Notes: generated by a model from the letters alone, not told the origin. DNA of 64,000 nucleotides from Escallonia rubra (GCA_033065855.1 JAVXUO010002247.1:1-64000); one strand, 5' to 3'. Shown: positions 24,935-37,399, numbered from the stretch's first letter. Numbers and translations: made by a program.

Positions 24935-27900
24935 GATCCACTGCTGTGGCTAAGGTTACAGCAGTGGTGCTGTGACCCTGTCACAGCCGTCCGATCTTTA
25001 TCGGTGGGAGGGAAGGGTCTAGATCACGCCACGTCACCCAGCCCTTTATTCCCTTAATTCCCCTCATTTACTCTCCCTCCCCTCATTTACTCTGCCGGCA
25101 CCGTGACACACTCTCTCTCCAGTTCCTCACGCCGGCGACATTCCCGGCAAAGACACAGCGATCGGACGGCTCCTCACGCCGTCCACGGCGACACAGCGAC
25201 GTCACCTCAGCCGTAAGGATCGGACGGCGACGCATCTACCAACACCGGCGTGCCTTCCATCGACCAGCGGCTCCTCACGCCGTCCATCGCGACGCTACAT
25301 CCACCGGTGGAGATCCCGGCAGACGCATCTACCAAGCCTTACGCCGGTGACGTTCCCGGGGAAGCCTCACGGTACACCGACGACACCGGGACGACACCGG
25401 TGAATCTTCCGGCGTCTTATCTACTGCCGGCGATTGTTCGAGACTCAATCTCACTGTACACCGCGTGCCTTCCATCGACCAGCGGCCACTCACGCCGTCC
25501 AATTTCCGGTGAAGACACGGCGACGCCACATCCACCTTCCGGCGACAAAGCCTTACGCCGGCGACGCCTCACGGTACACCGCCGACACCGGTGAATCTCG
25601 ACGTTCCCGGCGAAGCCTCACGGTACACCTCGACGACACCGGTTTACTGTAAAAAGCATTATTGGAAATGGGTTGACTCGGGTTCGGTTTGATCTTGATC
25701 ATGTTTTTGGATTGATTTAGCCAATTTTTTACTACTTGTCCTGATCATGTGTTTTGGATTGATTTAGCCAATTTTTTCTTCCTATATTCTCTGTGGATTT
25801 TGACTTCTTTCACTTCATTTATAAGTCCTCTTGAATATTGGCTTGAACTTGAAGTTTCATGGCTAAAATGAAATTTGCCTCTTATGCTCAATTTTACATA
25901 AAGAACAAATCACTCTTTATGGTGAAGTATAGGCTAAAATGCCTTTGGCCACTGCTTTACGTGTGTGGATGTACATTCTATCTTGCAATTGCCTGCAAGT
26001 GATCTATCTTTGCAATTATCAAGATCAAGACTACATATATGGGTGAATCATATCAACCTCCCTTAGGTTTGTTTTGGTTGTCAAGAACTTTTTCTTGAGA
26101 GGCATTGTTTTAAAGTATGATCCAGAAAATTTCTAGTTATGGCAACGAGGTAACTATAGTTTCTAGCCCTGTTTTAATTGCCAATGACAATGTGTGTTTC
26201 TCGGAACAAGCAAGCTTAGCTACTGACCTCTCATTGTTTAGGGTGTGCAGTGTAATCAGTGTACAGTGCCTCTGACTTTGTCGAGTTTACTTATTTCACT
26301 AGAAGTTGAATTGGTTTTAAGCCAATTTGTGTATGACAGGAGGTTAACCATGACAATTTTAAGATTTTGTGTGTAGTGCGTGCACGCTTGTGTGTGTGTT
26401 TGTGAGAGAGTGAGAGAAAGAGGTTTTGGAGATCATTGCTTGTGATAGACCAGACATGGTTTGACTGGAACTTGTTTTGAAGGAACTCATTGGAGAATAA
26501 ACCAAAGCTTTTGTTTCAAAATTAATAAGGCTTTTCAATTTGCACTATCACCAATATTGTGCAAGGTCCCTCGACCGCTATTATGACCAATTCGACCTCA
26601 AAATCAACCATTAAGCTATCATTTGCTTAGCACCTATAACAACTTTTTAAGGGGCATTAGCGTTTTTTGCAAGTGAAGTTCGTAACAAAAAAGGAGTGAC
26701 ACCAGTCCCTTTATTAACCATGACCAGCGTCTACGTCTGCATCACTTGATGAGGTAGCAAAGCAAAGTGTTATGAGACTCTAGCCGTCTTATATATTCCA
26801 TGCTTGGAACGGCTTTGACATACTGCATAGAGCACGCACAACCCATCAGCGATGGCTTTTTCCTTTGGTTGCAATTAATAATCATATTTCATAATAATTT
26901 TTCTCCCGAATATAGTTCTAGGTTTGCTAGTGGTTTGTGGCATTTATTTTCCAACTATTACATCTTAGTTCAGAGTTTTAGTAGTACTGACCTTCCTAAT
27001 GAAGAAGATGCCCTACTTTCTCTATTGGGAATATGTAGAATCCATATGTCCACACAGGATCTCCATGTGGATCAAGCAGTGGATCAGCAATATCAGTAGC
27101 TGCAAACCATATGCATGCTGCAAACATGGTTTGCAGCATGCATATAAACCAACAGAATTAAACTCTCCACTCTGTAATTCCACACAAAAACAAAGTACTT
27201 CAATGTAACAAGCCCATAGAACAACGCAGACATAAGTTGATTCACCAAATGACTTTTTAAATCGACTTTTTCGTATGTAGGAAAGCCACAACCGAATTCC
27301 AAGATAGTGTACTGTCTGAACAAATTCGCTAGCACAATATAGGCAAACTTCGGGATCACAGTGAAAGCAATTGGACAACCTCCAACTTCTATCTAGCTTC
27401 TACATGCCGCGGTAAGGCGGATACAATCAGACTTCCAGCTGGTCACGATTTAGAAAGGGGAAATCCTCCTACAATACTGGGGGCAAAGGCTGCATACGTT
27501 AACCCTCTTTCCGGAAAGAAGGATTTGCCAGGAACCCTGCACAAGAGGCCACTCCTTTGCAACTTCTCACGTATTGGCATTCTTCCAGATAAGTTGAGGG
27601 GTATGTTTGCGGATAAAAGTGTCATTGCTTGGATAGCTTCCTTCACTATTTGGCCAACTATTTACGAAGAGAAAGGTTCATACTGGATGAAACAACGTAA
27701 CTATCCATCACCAAAGTGATCATTGAAAACAACCATAGGCACCCCTCGTAAATCATTTCTCACCGAAAACAAGCAAAAGGCAGCCCTTCTAAACCAATTT
27801 TCTATATCATTTAAGAGACAAGAGTATCTGATACATACAAACAACCAAAAATCACGTCTACATTCATCTATCTTGAAGTCAGCACCTATGACATCATTAT

Positions 27901-28030
27901 GGAATATTCAAATTTATTCAAGGGCTTATAACATCATGAATGCACAATCCAAAAATGGATAAAACAAGATAGCAAAATACACTTGCGATTCAGAGGAAAA
28001 GGTAAACTACATGTAAAGGCATGGCATAAG
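24935..28030. other. Foreign segment; GC-rich repeats, no clear gene
   Basis: From about 24935 the sequence no longer matches the XTH block. 25.1-25.65 kb is GC-rich with repeated phrases such as CCTCACGGTACACC and AAGCCTTACGCCGG, so its open frames are repeat-driven. Around 27.4-27.72 kb an open stretch has more balanced composition, but I do not recognise it. A perfect 16-bp hairpin is at 27110-27144. No terminal repeats of a carrier element were found. Confidence 0.4.
27110..27144. repeat. Perfect 16-bp-arm hairpin
   Basis: TATGCATGCTGCAAAC (27110-27125) is followed by ATG and then the exact complement GTTTGCAGCATGCATA (27129-27144). Function unknown. Confidence 0.9.
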
Positions 28031-28032
28031 TG

Positions 28033-28241
28033 CTACCAGCAGAAGGAAGGCATTTTGAAGGAGAATGAAGAAGGCAGATGGCCTGTCCTCCTTATATAAT
28101 CTGCCCTTTCTGAAGTCCTCACGGATTTTTCATTTAGTTTAGCTTCAGCGTTTGCACGCTTCTCTTCTGCTATCCTCCTAGCTGCAGCTAGCTTATTTGT
28201 AAATTTTTCTTGAGCTCGAGATTTTAGTCTTTCAGCCTTCA
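28033..28241 (-). pseudogene. Remorin C-terminal exon fragment
   Basis: The minus-strand frame starts directly after an AG acceptor (TTTTAG, then GTGAAGGCT) and encodes about 69 residues. They read KAERLKSRAQEKFTNKLAAA, then RRIAEEKRANAEAKLNEK, then 'ADYIRRTGHLPSSFSF', ending in a Cys-Trp tail. This is the remorin C-terminal coiled-coil and membrane-anchor region; remorins are plasma-membrane nanodomain scaffold proteins. Heptad-like Ala/Leu spacing and the TGHLPSSF motif support the call. No upstream remorin exons were found in the following kilobase, so it is probably a captured or relict last exon. It lies inside the foreign segment that replaced part of the second XTH copy. Confidence 0.75.
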
Positions 28242-28249
28242 CCTAAAAG

Positions 28250-29490
28250 TAGCAGTAGAAAACACAAAATGCTAAGAAGGTTATCAATCTGAGGTGAACA
28301 GTTACGGCATTGTTACTTGGCTTGCGAAGCACATTTCTCTGCTTTGAAAGAATATTATTCCGACTCCAATGTCGACAAAAAGAGCACACATTTGTATCCA
28401 CTACTTTAAAAAAGAGATTCATATGATACAATTTCACAAGGTCCATGACAATAATCAAGGAGCACACATTGTATTACCGCATTGAAGACGTTCATGATTC
28501 CATTCAAGAGCAACAGGGCACTAATCATATTGTAATGTTATTTAGAATGTCATAGTTCGTTGAAAGGCTTTATCCTAGCTTGAGCTCGCATCAAGACATT
28601 TATGGTTCTATTCAACAGCAATAGGGCATTAATCACAACGAAGCACATTGCGACCCTCGGCCTAATCGAGGCTGCTTCAACCGAGCGTGCTCTTACGAGC
28701 CTCAATTTTATATAAATGTTTTCCTCACGTGAGGTTTGAGCGTCTATTAATCATACACGTTTTCTCGCACGTGCTTATTCCCGCAATCCACTATTGGGAG
28801 ATATCCTGCAATAGTAACTTTAAAATTCTTTTTTGCAGTTTTTTAGCTTTTTGTTAATAGTTACAGTTATAATGCAGAATTACATTGCATAACATGAATA
28901 TTATGTTCGAGGGATGCATTACAGCCACCGACAGGGGTCATCAAGCTCATCTATCCAGTGAACTATTGTATCATCAACGTCCCTCACTAGTTAGCATCTA
29001 CAAGCTCTTCCACTTCTATAATCGCAATCCTACCTTCCTCCTTCAGTGGACTAGAAGCACCGTCCATTTAAAACTACCGTTTGATAACTAGAAGTGCCAC
29101 CTAAAACTACCGAAACGAGACCATAGAACATCGGTTTACAAAAACACCGGGCATTGCATCATTTACATGGATGAAGGAAAAAGGCACACCCCCGACATTG
29201 GGCCACTAAGGTCGAGGTGCAAAGGGAAATCAAACAATACTTTTGCTTATACAGAACTAGAGACGTGAAGCAGAAGTCAAGAAGAACTAGTATCAAACTT
29301 GGGTTGCATCATCGATGTCATAATGAATGTGTTTTCTGTTTCAATTTAACATTATTTCCTAAGAAAACAATCTCAAAAAGATGAATCCTCTACAATCCAT
29401 TCTCATTTACTTAACATTCAAAACATGTACATTGTACAACAAATTAAAACTTGAACCAAGCATGCAGGTCTATCATTTCATGTCAATCGA
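28250..29490. other. No recognisable gene
   Basis: AT-rich sequence without coding motifs or clear termini. I looked for upstream remorin exons on the minus strand and found none. Confidence 0.45.
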
Positions 29491-29494
29491 AGCA

Positions 29495-29615
29495 AAAATT
29501 GTGGTAATTCACTCCCGAATGTGAATAGCTCTTGAACACCCTGATGGGTGTATCGTCAACAAAGAATCTAACAAGAAAAGAAACGCTCAGATCATTTAAA
29601 ACCTCCCCAAAAATA

Positions 29616-29652
<37 letters not shown>

Positions 29653-30383
29653 TTTCAAGGCTAAGTGAATCTTACACTATCTGGTGTTGGTTCCACAGGA
29701 TAGCGTAGGTATGAAAGTCTGCCGTGGGATCGAACCAGAGTTGAAATTGTTGCTCCCTGCCTGCTACTCCATTTGTTATCACATTTGTGCTAAGGGTGTA
29801 AGGCATGCTGTTATTACCCATGAATTCAAAATCAAGCTCGTCGTGATATGCCGCCTCCTGGTTAACTGGCTTGGACGTTAACTACAACCGCAAAGGAGAA
29901 ACAAGATTATCAGTGTCAAGACAGCCAGAAGGCTAGTCCAAAAGCCCTTAGAAGGGAAAAAGGAAACGCCACAAGAGTAAAAAGATTGAAACATCAAGGT
30001 CAATTAGCCTTGTTACTTACGTAGAATGTTCTGAGAACTCCTTTGCTCTTCTTGTTTGGTACCTTCATCCTCATCTGGAAAAATCCCGAACCATAATCAT
30101 GAACAGAAGCAAATCCAGATCCTATTTTACAGAAAAATATGTGTTATCTGTGTCTTTACGTACTATAAGCCCGAATATATGCTTGCATGGAGAGATCCAT
30201 ATAATGGCATGAGAAGAAGTAAACTGAGTATTGGTCTCTCAAAAGTTGAACTTCTTTCCCTTGGTCAAGAACGGTTGCACGGTTAAATCCCCATGTAAAG
30301 TAGTAGTTTTGACCAAAGGTAATTTCATCAGCTCTGCTTGTAAGTAGGAGAGTAGCAAAGAGGCTAAGTAGCAAATGATCCAT
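29495..30383 (-). pseudogene. XTH pseudogene, 3'-truncated copy
   Basis: This is the paralogue of the intact XTH gene at 13.87 kb. Exon 1 (from ATG at 30383) encodes the signal peptide and 'FTWGFNRATVLDQG'. Exon 2 (about 30122-30022) and exon 3 (about 29878-29674, with [11 protein letters not shown]) are preserved. Two lesions are visible. The first donor, G|GT in the intact gene, is G|TT here through one substitution at 30223. Exon 4 also stops matching after 'DDTPIRVF' plus about 10 residues, where foreign DNA begins (about 29500). The last 110 or so residues, including the C-terminal XET region, are gone. Intron 3 contains a long poly-A tract absent from the other copy. Confidence 0.88.
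29619..29650. repeat. Poly-A tract in XTH pseudogene intron
   Basis: About 31 consecutive A residues. The intact copy has only short, interrupted A runs here, so the tract arose after the duplication, by slippage or as the tail of a small retroposon remnant. Confidence 0.9.
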
Positions 30384-31199
30384 AACACTACGGTAGAGCT
30401 TAATCAGTATGCAATGGCTGACTTAACCATGGTGTTTATATAGACGAAGATAAGGCATTTTTGTTGCTTAGAAAGAGTTTTTTTCGAACATTTTGCCGAG
30501 TTAAGGAACTGCAGATTGTTTCGTTTCTCCTTTTCACACTACGGATCGAGCCATACGCACTGTCTAGTATCCTAGCACCACTAGTCGGAAATATATTATC
30601 TACTAAAGTTCAAAAATCTAATCAAAGAAACTCATTAAATTAAATTTTCTCATGGCAGAAAAGTTGATGCATAAGTTATAACCAAGAGCCTGTTTGACGA
30701 CCTTTTAGTTTTTCAAGTTTTGGTTTTCAAAAAATCAAAACGCAAAAGTAGTCTTGGTTTTATATTTTGGACAAAAAGTTATGGATGTTTGGTGTACAAT
30801 TTTTGTCAAATTCAGTTTTCCCATTTTTAACGTTATACTTGCTTTTCTTCTACTACTTCTCCTCCATTTGATATATGCCCCCTGAACTTAACACACAAGC
30901 GAACACCACCACCATTACCAACCAAGACATCACCACTACCTAGTACCACCAATCACCACCAACTACCATAACACTATTAAATGGACACAAACTAGTAAGC
31001 ACATCTGAATTCAAATGAAGAATCCTTTACCGAGTTCTTCCACACATTATTCATACTTTTTTCCTTCTTGGATTCTCCCGAGCCAGCTCCAACCTTAACG
31101 GTGATAAGGTGCATTCTTGCTTATAGAAGTTATGTAAAGTCTCTCTTGAGTTCTAGTTAAACCCACAACAAACAGGCACGAGTTATGAATTCATACCAG

Positions 31200-31985
31200 A
31201 TTTTGACGAAGATTTTGACGACAAAGAAGTGATTGGGTTGTAATTTCCAAAATTATCAGTTGGTTTTTCAACACCTCTCTGCGGAAAATCAACCCTCTCT
31301 GCCAAAAATCAATCAATTTTAGACTGTTTGACACTGCAAAGGAAGTTTGGGACTAATGGCTGCCACCAAAACCGTGTCTCACTTGGCCTCTCAGTACCAG
31401 ATTTAGCTGGATCTCCATCATCTTTGACAAGTTTGTGGTCAATCTATTCAGGACTATTATGGTTAGTTAACAATACTTTAGGACAAGTAGACATATCCCT
31501 CTCAGTGGATAGCTTGTCTAGTGCACTACTCTAATGCTCGTGATAGTAAGCAACTCCGCCAACCAAATTTTTGATGTGTATTCTTGATGATTAAGAAGAA
31601 CGGTGCTCCTCTTTTCTAAACAGGAACCTAACTCAAAACTTTTGCTGCTGCTTTTGCTGAGAGAAATCTTGAGGAGGTAGAAAGAAGATTGTTCTTATCA
31701 CTCAAACAGTTCTTGCCACTTCTTCTCGGCCTTCATCTAGAAAGAAATGGCGTGCACAAGTGTGGGTATCCCTCGAATGAAGAATGTAAGCAGAATCCAA
31801 AAAAGAAGAACTTTAATTATGGCTCCACTGTACCTAGATCATAGTCTCAACTAGCTGCTACTGTTGTGGACACTTACATCTCTGTGGCTTCGCTATGAAG
31901 CAAACTGCAGATGGACTGGGGGTTGTCTTTTTGTATCAACTTTAAAAACAGACTAGTAACTCTCGTGGTATTTCTGTTATATAAT
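31200..31985 (+). pseudogene. Copia gag remnant, second copy
   Basis: Broken frames match the gag remnant at 16.9-17.96 kb: 'FDEDFDDKE', then pieces corresponding to the DTIKEV and LHRLRQ regions, then 'AFAERNLEEVERR' and a zinc-knuckle-like 'KCGYPSNEECKQNPKKKN'. Many stops and shifts. It ends where the MULE A transposase homology starts. Confidence 0.6.
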
Positions 31986-31998
31986 TTCGTAGGTACTT

Positions 31999-33636
31999 TG
32001 CCTATGGAAGCGAATGCAAATGGGGGACCCGCAATTTACTTATGAGTATAATCTTGACGACTAGTACCGAGTTACCATAACTTTTGGGTCGATGATCGTT
32101 CGAGACTTGCTTATCAGCATTTTGGGGATGTCTTGACTTTCAACATCACCTACCTTACAAACAAGTACTCGATGCCTTTCGCTCATTTCACAGGCGTTAA
32201 TCGTCATTACCACTCCATCCTGTTTGGGTTCGTATTATTAAGGGATGAGAGCGAGAGTTCGTTTGTATGATTGTTTAAGACATGGCTGGAATTCATGAAC
32301 AACAAAGCACCTAAAGTTGTCATCAGTGATCAAGATTTGGCAATGAAAAAGGCTATTGCTGCCATCTCCTCAGGTACTCGGCACAACTTTTGCACTTGGC
32401 ACATAAGCAACAAATACCGTGAACGTCTGCATCACATGTATGCAAAGTATCCAGACTTTAAACAAGATTTTGACATGTGCGTTAACAAGTCGTTAAGGAT
32501 TGATGAATTGGAAGAGAGGTGGGAAAAGCTTGTTGAGGATTACTCATTGCAAGACCATGAGTGACTCTAACACTTGTATGAGCTCAAAGAGCAATGCATT
32601 GACGTTTACACAGGAAGGTATTTTTCTGTGGGCATGAAAACGATGGGCAGGAGTGAATCTATGAATGCCCTGTTCCATAGCTTTGTAGGTACAACTACGA
32701 ATTTAAATAGTTTCGTCATAAGTTCCCAAAAAGGGGTTGCACATATTTCGTGAAAGAAAGGGTTGCGGACTTTACAAGCACGTACAAACAAAGAAGAAGG
32801 TTGCTTGAGACCCCACTGGAGGTGAATGGTGTAAGAGTCTATATGAAGGAGATGTTCATGCAATACCAAGTAGAGTTACAAAAATTGGGACAATACAATA
32901 TAAACAAGGTGGCAGAAAAGTCTACACATGAATACAAACTTTATTCATTGATGAACGACCTCACTCCTGAGGAGGTGCGTAGACTGTATACGGTGAGCCA
33001 TGACACAGAGACGGATTCTGTGACATGTGTTTGTAAGAATTTTGAGTTTCATGGTATGCTGTGTCGACACATTCTGTAATTTTTCACTCAAATGAATATC
33101 AAGGCAATCCCCAATAAATACGTCTTGCCGCGGTGGACTATGGTTGCAAGCAGGATGCATGGTACCATTACTTTTTCGGAGCATCCGTATACTGATTTTT
33201 AAAAATCATAGACGTTGCGGTATAATCATCCAGTGACAATGTTCACATGTTTGTCCGTAAAGGGTGCTGCTACAATGGCCATATATAAACATCTCTGCAA
33301 TCTAGCGAAGAAGTAAGAACTCATTGTCGACCAGCAATGCGGTTGACACTGAGCCTACACAGGAATCAGAAGATGATGAGCCGGTTGAGGAAGAAGATAA
33401 CGATATCTGGCCTTTGGATCTAATTATATTGCAAACGAAAGGCCGCAAAGAGATCTACATGGATGAAGAGGTCTATTGAACAAGCAACCCAACCTAAAAA
33501 TCTTAGAAACTGTGCATTGTGTAACAAAATTACCAACCATGACAAGAGGAACCATTACAAGGCACGAAGGATAAGTCCAGAGGGTTTGCAAGATGAAGAA
33601 GAAGATGATGCCGAAGAAGATGAAGTGGACTTTTAG
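31999..33636 (+). pseudogene. MULE/FAR1-type transposase, 5'-truncated (MULE A)
   Basis: Homology to the MULE B transposase begins near 31999 at 'MQMGDPQFTYEYNLDD' and runs to a TAG at 33634-33636, so the FAR1 DNA-binding N-terminus is missing. The MULE domain shows 'HFGDVLTF' followed by NITYLTN, where MULE B has DTTYRTN; the first catalytic Asp is therefore Asn here. The second Asp is kept (SDQDLAMKKA). The SWIM zinc finger (CVCKNFEFHGMLCRHIL) and an acidic C-terminal tail are present. Stops interrupt it at several points (for example after NLDD, SSFV and QDHE), so it is inactive. Confidence 0.88.
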
Positions 33637-33869
33637 TCTACGGACTCACCTTATAATCTTTTATGAGTCATCAAGTCTGTGGATGTTATATTTGAATTAT
33701 AGATTTTGTAATAATCCTGTGATAATCCTAGATGTTTATTCATACTCAAATTTGATTTACCATTGGGTTATTCATGAACTGTGTTTCTTCACCATCTGAA
33801 TTGTAATGTACTTTTGCAGTGACTAGTTTAGCATTGTAGAAACATTCACATCCAACATTTAGAAATTTT

Positions 33870-34548
33870 TTGGCTCTTTTAACCGTCTGTCGCTAGATAA
33901 TGTAGCAGACAGTTGGGCAGAAACATTGACCTCCAACACTTAGAAAAATTTTGACCCTTTAATCCTCCGTCAGATAGTCTAGCGGACGGTTGGGCAGAAA
34001 CGCTGATCTCTAACATTTAGAAAAAAATTTGGGCCTTTTAACTGTCCACCAGATAATGTAGCGGACGGTTGGGCAGAATCATTGACCTTCAACACTTAGA
34101 AAAAATTTGGCCATTTTAATCGTCCATCAGATAATGTAGAGGACAGTTGGGCAGAAACATTGACTTCCAACACTTAGAAAAAATTTGGCCCTTTTAACCG
34201 TCCGCTAAATAATATAGCGGACGGTTGGGCAGAAACACTGACCTCTAACACTTAGATTTTTTTTTTTTGGCCCTTTCACCGTCCGCCTGATAGTCTAGTG
34301 GACGGTTGGGTAGAAACACTGATCTCTAACACTTAGAAAAAATTTGGTCTTTTAACTGTCGCTAGATAATGTAGCAGACAGTTGGGCAGAAACATTGACC
34401 TCCAACACTTAGAAATTTTTTTGCCCTTTTCACTGTTCGCTGGACGGTTGGGCAGAAACACTGACCTCTAACACTTAGAAAAATTTGGCAGTAATTTTCT
34501 CAGTTTGCTCAACCGTTCGTTACACTATGTGGCGAACAGTTGAGCAGA
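33870..34548 (-). repeat. 78-bp tandem array of MULE A, about nine units
   Basis: GTTGGGCAG (or variant) recurs at about 33912, 33989, 34068, 34146, 34224, 34305, 34381, 34447 and 34539, mostly 76-81 bp apart. Each unit has an inverted pair such as GTCCGC...GCGGAC around a short A/T-rich loop, plus CTAAGTGTT on the minus strand. Read on the minus strand the unit is homologous to the 78-bp unit of MULE B at 49.0-50.1 kb (GGGCC, A-tract, CTAAGTGTTGG, TTCTGC, palindrome). In both elements it lies 3' of the ULP gene in the same orientation relative to that gene. Confidence 0.9.
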
Positions 34549-34559
34549 CTAATTAAAAT

Positions 34560-34795
34560 ATTTGTTCCTTTATTTTCTTACCCACGATCAACCTGTTTCA
34601 AGTAATACTCAACAACCAAAACACATAAAATTCTCAAAAGAAACATTCAACCACAGCAAAAAACCAAAACACATAAAATTTCACAAACACACAAAATAAA
34701 ATTTCATAAACACAAGAAATACTGCAATGATTTTTTTATTACATAAGAAGATAAAATTTCCAATGTTATCCGGCATCGTATGTAGTCGGATTTAC
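34560..34795. other. Spacer between array and PMD-ULP 3' end
   Basis: AT-rich sequence with ACACATAAAATT words repeated; no gene. Confidence 0.5.
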
Positions 34796-36612
34796 AATAT
34801 CCCTAACTAGTCTAGGTCCTCCTTGATCAATTTGTCAAGCTATCCTATATCTAAAGTTTTATATGTCTTCTTGGCTCCAGACGGCTTTCTTAAGGCTCTT
34901 GGACCGACAAATGTAGTCCGTGTACATCAAGACCTGGACGCCGCAGTCTGAGTGATTATTTTACATGGAACTCCGTTTTTTCACTTGAACTTCGAGTTTC
35001 GGCATTGGCAGTACTTTTTGTCCACTGAGAGAGTGAAGCATAGCACAAAACATATCCCGCGGAGGAATAAAAACGGCGTAAGCTACGGGAGTCAAATTAC
35101 ACTGAGCAAATGAAGAAATAGACTAACTGTAACAAGAATGCAAAGATTACCATAGCCACCAATTGTTCTCTGAAAAGGTCCTTCAGGGGCATCAAGGGGA
35201 CATCGTTGTGGGGACTGTCGAGGAATGAAATTACCATAGCCCATGGTTCATAGCAAACTAAATACCATTGGGAAATCTCTAAGAAGGGTACTAGGAAGGC
35301 ATCCGCCTCACGGAAGCTCACTGAATTCGCAATATTCATAAAAATACAGTGAGCTCCCTAGGCTGACGCCAATGGATCAATGTTTTCTTCCCTCTCACCA
35401 GTTTCCATCATTGTCGTTCTCCCTAAAGCAATTTATGAAAAAATGCTTCTAACATAAAAACATGGGGATATGCATTTACCCTATCCCTCTCTCGAAGCAT
35501 CAGAAGCTTGATGTAGGCAGTCATCACCGTGTCTTCCAACAAAAAACTCGGCCTGAGGGTGGACATTCCTTCCCACGAGACATAGATCAACGGAAAGGCA
35601 GTCCACACCACTTTCTAATCGTAGCTAGGGGGTTCGCTAAAGTGTCATTGGTGGACTAGGGATCGTTTACCGACTTTAGAGGCTTCAACGGATGACCTTT
35701 AGGATAAGTGGGATTGACAGGGGGATCAACCGGGGATATTCTCATCATTGAGGCTCCTCGGGTATTCCAGGGCCGGAAGTGAAAGGTTCCGCCCACGGGA
35801 CAAGTGACAGTGACTAGGAGAAGTTAAAGTTCACGAAGTTGAACTCTTGTGTGACTTGACTCCGAGTAGCTAGTGTAATCTCTGGGTCCCCATGCAAAAC
35901 AAATGAGTGATGACGCCACTTGTCCCAATGAGCCATTCCCATACGCGATGGCAGCCCCCAAGCATCACTCATTCAAGCTATAGAGTGACCACCAATCACT
36001 ACAAGAAACAGTGCCTTTAGCTACCGCGTCTGGCGGTCGCCAAATGTGTCAACGCGGTCGCTAAAGGGTTTTAGCGATCGCGGTAGAGCGGTCGCTAAAA
36101 CGGTCGCGATAGGCCAGGTCGCTAAATTTTAGCGACCGACAATTACGGTCGCTAAATATTTTAAAATAATTTTTTTTTTATATTTTTTAGAAATATATTA
36201 AACATATTCAGCGACAGCACTTATTTAATTTAGCGACAGCTATGTGCGGTCGCTAAATATTTTTAAATATTATTTTATTTTTAAATATTAAAATTAGCGA
36301 CCTCACATCGTGGTCGCAAAACCTGGCTTTGCAAAAAAAAATTTGCAGGTCAAATAACCTGTCCAAAACCTGTCGCAGAACTAATATCAATTCATAAGCA
36401 ATTCACATCCAATCCAATCGATCCAAAAACAAATTTAACCTCGGTTGAAACCCGCATTCATTCAATCAACTTATCGCATTCATCAAAGTATAGATAAACC
36501 ATAACATATACATTAAAATAATAGAATTCATAGAGTTAAGTACCGATGATCAATTCAAAATAATAAAATTACATTCATTGCATAAACCAAACCAAACCCC
36601 TATATAAATCAC

Positions 36613-37370
36613 TCACCGACAGAACAACCAGCACCGTCATAATCTTCTTCATTCCTCGATGAAGAAGGCACGTTCGATCCAACAACATCTTCATCGCCCC
36701 GGGGGTCATCGGCACTAGGATCATCGGTATCACCCTGCATGAAGCCATACAAATGATTCAACATCATTTATCAAATCAAGATCACATATAGAGCACAAAA
36801 TACATAAGTACTTGAGAAATTTTGCATTACATGTAGTTTGGGCCCCTTTATAATTACATAACCGTCCTCGAGCATCCTCCGCATGCGCGCATCAAACATT
36901 GTGTTAAAGCGCTCTGCCTCCGTCGCAGTAGTCGCATATGCCCGAGGACCGGTACAATTGGTCTCGCCTGATGATTGAGGTCTGCCAGCTAGCAACGCTC
37001 GTGCGGACTGACGAGGGTGGCCGAGTATACGGTCCTTCCTAGGACCTCCCGTAGCGTCTGACCACAACGAGAACTCATCCACTGTCTGGCTACCGTCTGG
37101 CTGGGAGTTGGCTTGAACTCTCTCTCTCTAAATAAACTCTGTATAAGAAAACAACAAATTTTTTTGAGAAATTCTATGCCCACAATCGCAAAAAATGCAA
37201 TAGGAATACAAAAGTAATACATGAGTTACGTGCTCACCGCAAACCGCTCGGCGCTCTCAGACACCCACTTCCCGTCACTATTCTGGTGTGTGCGCTCAAA
37301 ATGGCGGAGCCTCATAGGGTAGGAGAACTTGTCAAAGTCAAAAGTGACAATATTGATACAATTGTCACTA
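36613..37370 (-). pseudogene. TNP1-like fragment of the CACTA element
   Basis: The minus strand encodes 'RLRHFERTHQN' and 'KWVSESAERFA' (about 37345-37240, followed by a GT donor). Next come 'SQTVDEFSLWSDATGG', 'GRTVYSA' in an alternative frame, 'EAERFNTMFDARMRRMLEDG' (37082-36771), and an acidic C-terminal exon near 36740-36613. The THQNSDGKW...SAERF pattern is typical of En/Spm TNP1-type proteins. The N-terminal half is missing. Confidence 0.75.
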
Positions 37371-37399
37371 TTGAAGATTCAAATTTGTTCCAAGATATA

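Larger units (their letters stand above)
29500..31985. repeat. Duplicated block, copy 2 right part
   Basis: Matches about 14.14-17.96 kb (XTH exon 4 start, upstream gene, promoter, gag remnant) in the same order and orientation, with a deletion relative to about 16.0-17.07 kb. The right edge at about 31985-31998 abuts the truncated MULE A transposase. Confidence 0.8.

Noticed and set aside
25250-25652. 114-residue frame with repeated PYAGD/ASRYT-like words
   Set aside because: The repeats are visible at DNA level in several frames and both strands, so it is a GC-rich minisatellite and not a supported gene.
33840-34550. CRISPR-like look of regularly spaced palindromic repeats in the MULE arrays
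   Set aside because: This is plant nuclear transposon DNA. The whole 78-bp unit repeats, there are no unique spacers and no cas genes.
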